From assembly GCA_964638895.1 (NCBI GenBank), contig CAZWYY010000006.1:1-64000 (forward strand): a stretch of DNA of 64,000 bases, given 5' to 3'. This DNA is from JAFGGG01 sp964638895. Lineage in GTDB: Bacteria > Spirochaetota > Spirochaetia > SZUA-6 > RPPD01. Under the pieces are notes generated by a model, which was not told the DNA's origin, did no database searches, and worked only from the letters and a program-made list of their open reading frames with translations. Both the position numbers and the translations under genes were made by a program. This document shows positions 58,857 to 64,000 of the stretch, piece by piece. Positions within the stretch are counted from its first letter, which is position 1. Each line of letters begins with the position of its first letter.

Positions 58857-58942
58857 CAATTCTCATTTTGAACCATTCACTAGCATCCGAGGCAAATAAT
58901 GCTAGACGGATATTACCAAATAATCGTTCAAAATGAGAATTG
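58857..58942. repeat. Nested hairpin module B
   Basis: Outer arms CAATTCTCATTTTGAAC (58857-58873) and its exact reverse complement (58926-58942), 17 bp, with an inner 7-bp hairpin CTAGCAT...ATGCTAG (58880-58886 with 58899-58905). The arms share the GCAATT end with module A but differ afterwards. Confidence 0.7.
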
Positions 58943-58988
58943 TTGAGGTAGGCATATATTATGTTGATTTTATTATTAAGGAACCCGC

Positions 58989-60026
58989 ATGAGTAAAGAT
59001 CTGAAGATCGTAAAAAAATATCTTACCGATATCAGCCCCAAGGCCTGGGAACATCCCGCAGACCGGGCGGCCCTCCTGGCCCTGAAACAGATCCCGGTTA
59101 TCGATGAGATTATTAAAAAACTGTTCGGGACCACCTTCGAGCGGGCCATCCGGATGCTGTTTTTGGCTTCTTCCGTGCGGGTAACCTCGCGGCAGTTTTC
59201 CAAGATACATTCGGTGTACCTTGAAGCCTGCGCCCGCTTGGACGCGCGGGAGGTGCCGGAGCTTTACGTGACCCGGAATCCGGATTGGAACGCCATGGCA
59301 GTGGGTGTGGACAGGCCCATTATAGTATTTCATTCCGCGTTTTTAAAAGACCTTTCCGACCGGGAACTCATGGCCGTACTGGGGCATGAGTTGAGTCATT
59401 GCCTGAGCGGTCATGCCCTATATAAAACCATGCTCTGGCTGTTGTTGTCCGTACCGCTGCAAATATTGGATGTGTCCGGATTAAGCGCGGTAGTCAGGCT
59501 TATTATCACGGCCCTGCTGGAATGGGACAGAAAAAGCGAACTCAGCGCGGACAGGGCCGGGCTGCTCGCGGCCCAGGATCCGGACTCCTGTTTCCGGCTG
59601 GAAATGAAACTGGCGGGCGGTCCGGAGGTGGACAAGATGGACATGAATGAATTTTTCCTGCAGGCCGAGGAATACGACAAGGGCGGGGACCTTTTGAACA
59701 GCCTTTTTAAAATATTCAACCTGATGAACATGACCCATCCCTTTCCGGTCATGCGCCTGGCCGAGCTGAAGACCTGGATCGACCGGGGCGCCTATACCCG
59801 GATTCTGAGCGGGGAGTACCCCAGGCGCGGGGCCGAGGGGCCCGAGGATGTGTTCGAGCAGGCGCAGGAGGCGGCCGACCAGTACAAGGAGGATCTTAAA
59901 CACTCCAAGGATCCCCTTGCGGAGGCAATGTCGAAACTGGCGAAAGAGGCCGAACCCATCGTCAATCAGGTAAAGGATTTCTTTGATAATCTTTTAGGCG
60001 GAAATAAGGACGGGGAAAAAGGATAA
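58989..60026 (+). CDS. M48-family zinc metallopeptidase
   Basis: 345 residues. The zinc site is clear: HELSH in MAVLGHELSHCLSGHA with the catalytic Glu, and the third ligand Glu in KSELSADRAGLLA. A hydrophobic stretch between them (MLWLLLSVPLQIL and AVVRLIITALLEW) may associate with membrane. The N-terminus has no signal peptide, and the last ~60 residues are acidic and helical (VFEQAQEAADQYKEDLKHS). M48 peptidases such as HtpX and BepA degrade misfolded proteins. The start follows AAGGA behind the two hairpin modules. Confidence 0.88.
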   Translation: MSKDLKIVKKYLTDISPKAWEHPADRAALLALKQIPVIDEIIKKLFGTTFERAIRMLFLASSVRVTSRQFSKIHSVYLEACARLDAREVPELYVTRNPDWNAMAVGVDRPIIVFHSAFLKDLSDRELMAVLGHELSHCLSGHALYKTMLWLLLSVPLQILDVSGLSAVVRLIITALLEWDRKSELSADRAGLLAAQDPDSCFRLEMKLAGGPEVDKMDMNEFFLQAEEYDKGGDLLNSLFKIFNLMNMTHPFPVMRLAELKTWIDRGAYTRILSGEYPRRGAEGPEDVFEQAQEAADQYKEDLKHSKDPLAEAMSKLAKEAEPIVNQVKDFFDNLLGGNKDGEKG

Positions 60027-60099
60027 TTTGCGTTCTTAGGCATGCCCGCGGAACCGGGGGCCGGGAGACCGCGGGACATCACGCGCGGTACACGGCCGT

Positions 60100-61104
60100 T
60101 TACGGCAGGTCTGCCAGCACGTCCCGCGCCTCTTTCAGGTGGGCCTTGGCCGCCTCCTGCCATTTATACCAGCGGGAGTCCGTAAACCCGGGCTTGGGCC
60201 GCAGGGCGGGTTTATCAAACACCCTGGTCCTGTAAAGCAGTTGGTCCTTAAGCCAGGAAAATTTGTCATAACTTTTAAACGAGTCCTCCAGCACCGATTC
60301 GTTCTCATTATAGTCCACGGCTTCACGAATCCACTCGTACTTGTTGTACTCCAGCAGGTACTCGTCCACGATATAATTAAGGATCCGTTCCTTCATGCGC
60401 TCGTTTCTTTCATCAAACGGGCCGATAAGTTGTTTCAGCCGCCGGCGCAGCCATTCCCAGTTATCCGGGGATTTGCCGCTTAATACGCACAGGTGGGTAT
60501 AACACCTCTGCGCCGCCTGCAGGAAGCGCTGCTCGTTGTCGATATATTGATACTCGCCTTCAAGCCTGGCGTCGATCCACTTGCCGGTGATGATATCGGG
60601 CTGGCTGATTACCTCCGCGTGGCCCACCTTGGGGATCAGGGCCTCGGCGCTCAGGCCGTCGCTGCTGAGGGTATTCCATTCCTCGTTTAAGCCGCTGAAA
60701 TTCTGGTGCGCCCAGGAGTCGGCGAAGGTATGCAGGGCGATCCCGATACGGTAGAGGTTGCGGGTGGCCAGGGACCGCTTTACAAGTAGGGTGGCCCGCC
60801 TTGAGCCGGGCGTACAGTTATAGGGGTTGGTTTTTTTATCCTTGCGCCGGCAGCCCGGATAATCCGTATCGCCCGGGAAAAAATGGAAGGGTATGTACAC
60901 GTTTCTGGGAAACCAGTCGCTCCACCAGCCGTAGTTCTGGGTGACGATGGTTTGGTAGGCGATCCCGTCGCCCTTTACGGTGTGCGCCACCAGGTTGTTG
61001 TCCACGTACTGGGAGGAGTAGGCGATGGTAATGCAGTCCTGCTCGTCCAGCCCCGCTTCCTTGCAGAGAATATACAGTATGTAATAGTGAAACTCGATGT
61101 TCAT
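60100..61104 (-). CDS. DUF6765-family protein
   Basis: 334 residues from ATG 61104, chosen because the family begins Met-x-Ile-x-Phe-His-Tyr-Tyr as here (MNIEFHYYILYILCKEAG). Characteristic segments are DCITIAYSSQYVDNN, YIPFHFFPG, and the His-rich ALHTFADSWAHQNFSGL. The HTFxDxxxH pattern recalls zinc-dependent phospholipase C folds, so a hydrolase role is possible but unproven. There is no signal peptide. It lies 42 bp after the DUF445 gene. Confidence 0.75.
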   Translation of the reverse strand: MNIEFHYYILYILCKEAGLDEQDCITIAYSSQYVDNNLVAHTVKGDGIAYQTIVTQNYGWWSDWFPRNVYIPFHFFPGDTDYPGCRRKDKKTNPYNCTPGSRRATLLVKRSLATRNLYRIGIALHTFADSWAHQNFSGLNEEWNTLSSDGLSAEALIPKVGHAEVISQPDIITGKWIDARLEGEYQYIDNEQRFLQAAQRCYTHLCVLSGKSPDNWEWLRRRLKQLIGPFDERNERMKERILNYIVDEYLLEYNKYEWIREAVDYNENESVLEDSFKSYDKFSWLKDQLLYRTRVFDKPALRPKPGFTDSRWYKWQEAAKAHLKEARDVLADLP

Positions 61105-61145
61105 ACTATTAATGTAACCGGCGGTCCGCTGATAATCAACGCAAA

Positions 61146-62708
61146 TTATTCGAACAGTTTGAGTATTATCTGGCTCAGCCCGATGAGTCCGCCCAACAGC
61201 GCTCCGAACACATTGATCCATTTGAGCTGCTTTGCAATGACCATCAGGAGCAGGCCCTCCACATCAGCCACGTCAAGCCCGTTTATCTTGTTTTCCACAA
61301 GTGACCGGATGTCAAGGCTTTGGATCATCTCCGGCAGCCTGGACTCCAGCAGGGAGTTGACCGAATTAGTCAAAAACATATCTATCTCACGTCTGCGCCG
61401 TTCATCCAGGCCGGCGAACTCGCCCAGCTTCACATTGGGCCGGTCGTTTATTACCTCAAAGAGCAGAGAGCTTATACGGCCCGCCAAATTTTCGGCAAAC
61501 TCCCTCTTTTCAATACGTTGCAGGATAAAATCAACCACCTGCTCCTGTGAAAGCCCCGCGTAGTCGTTTACCAGCCTGCCCAGGGTAAGGGAGCTGTTTT
61601 TATCAAGAAAGTCCGTAATCTTGGTAAAAAGCCGGCGGTCCGCGTCCTGTGTTCGCAGGTACTCCCAGATGTTCTTTATCACCGATTCGACCTTTGCTCC
61701 AAGCTCCGTCGGCGTACGGCCTAATAGCGCGGAAAATTCCTTTTGCCTCCAGGACAGGAAGGCCGTCCTGACCACATTCACCACCTGCTCCCGCTGGGTG
61801 TGGTCGGTCAACAGCACCTCCACGTAGTTCAGCACGTCGTCCACGATCTCCGGCATCTTCTCCTGCAGGGTGATGTCATACTGGGTCACGGATACAATCA
61901 GGCGCTGGAACAGGTTGAGTTTTTCCAGAATGCTCGCCACCAGCTTCTTTCCCCGCGTTTCCAGCTCCTTCCTGATATGGGCCTGCCGCAGCCATTCCAG
62001 AAGCGAGGCGCTTAGGGAGGGCAGGGCGGAATCAAAGAGCTGGGCCGCGATGTGGACCGCCTCTTCCGGGATCACCGCGGAAAGCTGCTTCTTCCCGCTT
62101 GCCTGGGCGGCCAGCCAGGTTTGTATCTTGACGATCAGGCGGTCCCGCGCCTGGTTTCCGGCCACCAGGGTGTGCAGCCTGTCCGACAGAAAGGCTTCCA
62201 GCTTGAGCTCGCGCACCAACGCCGTAAGCTTCTTGTCGGCCAGCCCGCCCAGCAGCCGGCTAAGCAGTTTTCTAGACATGGTGAGAAAACCGTGCGAACC
62301 GAAAAAATTGCGCAGGGTGCGGACGATAAACTCCTCGAGGCTTTCCCCCAAAACAGGTAGTTTATTTTCTTTCAGGGACGACAGGGGGGTGTCCAGAAGG
62401 CTGCCCGTGGCGTCGGAGATGGTTTTTCCCAACATGGCCTGAAACCGCTCGGAGGCAAGTTGCGTGCTTACCGCCTCTTTGGTGATAAGCTGCTCTGAAA
62501 CCATGCGGCCGATGCTCTCCGCGAGCTTATAGCGCTGACGGGGAATGATACCGGGCGTAAAGGGAATGCGTATACCGAAAATCCGTTTCTCGGTCAAAGG
62601 GCGGAAAAGCATTTTAATGGCGATGGCGTTGGTTATATAGCCTATGGCCGCCCCGATAAGCGGGGGAAGCAGCCAGGGAAGAAGGGACAACAGAAACGCA
62701 GGCGTCAT
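61146..62708 (-). CDS. DUF445-family membrane protein
   Basis: 520 residues. The N-terminal membrane segment LLPPLIGAAIGYITNAIAIKMLFRP followed by FTPGIIPRQRYKLAESIG is the hallmark of DUF445/YheB-type proteins. A long helical region follows, and a C-terminal hydrophobic segment (WINVFGALLGGLIGLSQIILKL) suggests both ends in the membrane. The molecular function of the family is unknown. It overlaps the SH3 lipoprotein gene by 4 nt. Confidence 0.9.
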   Translation of the reverse strand: MTPAFLLSLLPWLLPPLIGAAIGYITNAIAIKMLFRPLTEKRIFGIRIPFTPGIIPRQRYKLAESIGRMVSEQLITKEAVSTQLASERFQAMLGKTISDATGSLLDTPLSSLKENKLPVLGESLEEFIVRTLRNFFGSHGFLTMSRKLLSRLLGGLADKKLTALVRELKLEAFLSDRLHTLVAGNQARDRLIVKIQTWLAAQASGKKQLSAVIPEEAVHIAAQLFDSALPSLSASLLEWLRQAHIRKELETRGKKLVASILEKLNLFQRLIVSVTQYDITLQEKMPEIVDDVLNYVEVLLTDHTQREQVVNVVRTAFLSWRQKEFSALLGRTPTELGAKVESVIKNIWEYLRTQDADRRLFTKITDFLDKNSSLTLGRLVNDYAGLSQEQVVDFILQRIEKREFAENLAGRISSLLFEVINDRPNVKLGEFAGLDERRRREIDMFLTNSVNSLLESRLPEMIQSLDIRSLVENKINGLDVADVEGLLLMVIAKQLKWINVFGALLGGLIGLSQIILKLFE

Positions 62709-63094
62709 TGCAGCCCTTCGGCGTAGGTTCGCGCTTCGGATTCGGAACCGAAAAATCTGAGGTCCGTACCGACCACCCAGCCCCGCATCCCCTTGATTTC
62801 AATCTGGTACCAGACGGGGCGGGTGTCGCCTTGGTCCCCGGCGGGCTGGGCCCGGGAAAGAATCCGGGCCACGGCCCCCATGCCCGTGGAGGCAAGCATG
62901 GCCGAATCTTCACCCGGCCCGGACCTGATGCGCAGGTAATCGGTTGTGACCACCGCCCATTTGGAATACGAGGAGATTATGGGCGTTGAAGGCAGCTCAA
63001 TCCGCCGTTCGCGCCCGTTTTCTCCGCAGGAAAAAAGCAATAGGAAAAATACGGCAGTTACGGCGAAATATGCAATCGTTGGTTTTTTCATCAC
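62705..63094 (-). CDS. SH3b-domain lipoprotein
   Basis: 129 residues with a signal peptide and lipobox LLFSC (Cys23). One bacterial SH3 domain follows: VVTTDYLRIRSGPGEDSAMLASTG, then ARILSRAQP, VWYQIEIKGMRGWVVGTDL. Such domains bind peptidoglycan or other envelope ligands. It is coupled by 4-nt overlaps to uvrB upstream and DUF445 downstream. Confidence 0.85.
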   Translation of the reverse strand: MMKKPTIAYFAVTAVFFLLLFSCGENGRERRIELPSTPIISSYSKWAVVTTDYLRIRSGPGEDSAMLASTGMGAVARILSRAQPAGDQGDTRPVWYQIEIKGMRGWVVGTDLRFFGSESEARTYAEGLQ

Positions 63095-64000
63095 ACAAAC
63101 ATGTCCTTTATTCTGGTTATTTCATCCCGGATTACGGCGGCCCGTTCGAACTCAAGGTCCTTGGCCAGCTCAAGCATCTCCTTTTCCAGTATTTTCAAAT
63201 AAGCGCTTCTTTGTTTGGGAATCAGGATGTTATAGTTCTTTTTAATCAGGTCAAGGGTAAACTTCTCGGACTCCTGTTTTTCCTGCTGTTTGCGCACCAG
63301 GATATCCTGAATGGCCTTGGAGATGGTGGTGGGAGTAATGCCGTGGATTTCGTTATATTCGGCCTGAATACGGCGCCTGCGGTTGGTCTCCTCCACCGCC
63401 TCCCGCATGGCGCTGCTGACGCGGTCGGCGTACATGATCACCTTGCCGTTTACGTTGCGGGCCGCCCTGCCGATTATCTGGATCAGCGAAGTGGTGGAGC
63501 GCAGGAACCCAATCTTGTCCGCGTCCAGGATGGCGATAAAAGACACCTCCGGCAGGTCAAGCCCCTCCCGCAGCAGGTTTATGCCCACCAGCACGTCGCA
63601 CTCCCCCATGCGCAGGGATTTGAGGATTTCCACCCGTTCTATGGTTTCGATTTCGGAATGCAGGTAACGCACCTTCAGGCCCAGCTCCAGCAGGTAATCG
63701 GTAAGGTCCTCGGCCATTTTTTTGGTGAGGGTGGTAATCAGGCTTCTCTCCCCGCGGCTGATCCGCTGTTTTACCTCGGCAAAAATATCTTCCAACTGGC
63801 CTTTGGTGGGGCGGATCTCCACTTCAGGGTCCAGGAGCCCCGTGGGGCGGATGAGCTGTTCCACCACCCGCGAGGACTTTTCAAGCTCGTACTTCTGGGG
63901 TGTGGCCGTAACAAAGACGCTGCGCCGCAGCATGCCCTCAAACTCCTTAAAATACAATGGCCGGTTGTCCAGGGCCGACGGCAACCTGAAGCCGTAGTCC
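63091..64000 (-). CDS. uvrB: UvrABC excision nuclease subunit B, C-terminal part
   Basis: The frame is open to the window edge, so the N-terminal half is missing. Visible parts are DYGFRLPSALDNRPL, VEQLIRPTGLLDPEVEIRP, then helicase motifs V-VI (GECDVLVGINLLREGLDLPEVSFIAILDADK, QIIGRAARN), and a C-terminal UVR domain (LKILEKEMLELAKDLEFERAAVIRDEI) that contacts UvrC. UvrB verifies DNA damage and loads UvrC in nucleotide excision repair. The last four bases overlap the SH3 lipoprotein start. Confidence 0.95.
   Translation of the reverse strand, partial: DYGFRLPSALDNRPLYFKEFEGMLRRSVFVTATPQKYELEKSSRVVEQLIRPTGLLDPEVEIRPTKGQLEDIFAEVKQRISRGERSLITTLTKKMAEDLTDYLLELGLKVRYLHSEIETIERVEILKSLRMGECDVLVGINLLREGLDLPEVSFIAILDADKIGFLRSTTSLIQIIGRAARNVNGKVIMYADRVSSAMREAVEETNRRRRIQAEYNEIHGITPTTISKAIQDILVRKQQEKQESEKFTLDLIKKNYNILIPKQRSAYLKILEKEMLELAKDLEFERAAVIRDEITRIKDMFV

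Noticed and set aside
1..64000. CRISPR arrays, tRNA or rRNA genes, prophage
   Set aside because: No regularly spaced repeat series, no cloverleaf with conserved T-loop, no rRNA-like sequence and no phage structural genes were seen on reading the window.

Overview
The window comes from a diderm, flagellated, chemotactic bacterium. The gene order flgN-flgK-flgL-fliW-csrA, the cheX and cheD genes beside cheA/B/R/Y, many exported lipoproteins and beta-barrel candidates, and a very large two-component and c-di-GMP repertoire fit Spirochaetota best. This is inference from gene content; no rRNA or tRNA gene is visible to confirm it. Most genes look moderately GC-balanced, while several islands (about 1-4.7 kb, 16.25-17.05 kb, 47.5-48.4 kb, 58.6-58.95 kb) are visibly AT-richer and carry accessory or broken genes.

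Layout. 1-5 kb is an accessory region. It holds the end of a repeat/propeller protein, an MNT-HEPN toxin-antitoxin-like pair whose HEPN has an in-frame stop, an attC-like inverted repeat, an XRE regulator interrupted by a ~110 bp MITE-like element, a lipoprotein with Calx-beta and propeller domains, a broken exported gene, and a divergent TetR/methyltransferase pair with two matching palindromic operators. 5.5-16.2 kb holds housekeeping and hypothetical genes (aldo/keto reductase, RNase HI, monofunctional transglycosylase, a two-module AAA ATPase, a FemAB-like acetyltransferase) plus a second nucleotidyltransferase module. 16.2-17.05 kb is a third (MNT-HEPN) module lying between two copies of a terminator-like sequence.

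17-37.6 kb is a signalling region. A HTH-EIIA protein, a PilZ protein and a J-domain protein lead into cheR-cheB, then cheA-cheX-cheY-cheD followed by a receptor-like protein without a ligand domain and a receiver. Two large receiver/kinase hybrids follow. Next comes the most unusual locus: a membrane histidine kinase with a C-terminal sigma-70 region 4 domain (30632-32587), immediately followed by a zinc-finger anti-sigma-like membrane protein with an extracytoplasmic glycogen-binding-like domain (32667-33278). Downstream lie three small exported proteins, two of them clear paralogues with Lys-rich tails, a beta-barrel candidate, and a receiver-PAS-PP2C phosphatase. I propose this as a candidate undescribed envelope-signalling system joining two-component, sigma/anti-sigma and phosphatase logic.

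37.6-49.6 kb contains trxB, a NagZ-like GH3 enzyme and a GNAT protein in one minus-strand run, then a transglutaminase/TPR protein, the flagellar hook-filament junction operon with FliW/CsrA, an AT-rich orphan lipoprotein, and tsaE-tsaB. 49.6-64 kb contains a degenerate GGDEF-EAL-TPR protein, a tightly overlapped operon murG-cvpA-holB-histidine kinase-NtrC-type regulator, a diguanylate cyclase, a ~370 bp intergenic region with two tandem nested hairpin modules, an M48 peptidase, DUF6765 and DUF445 proteins, an SH3 lipoprotein and the 3' end of uvrB.
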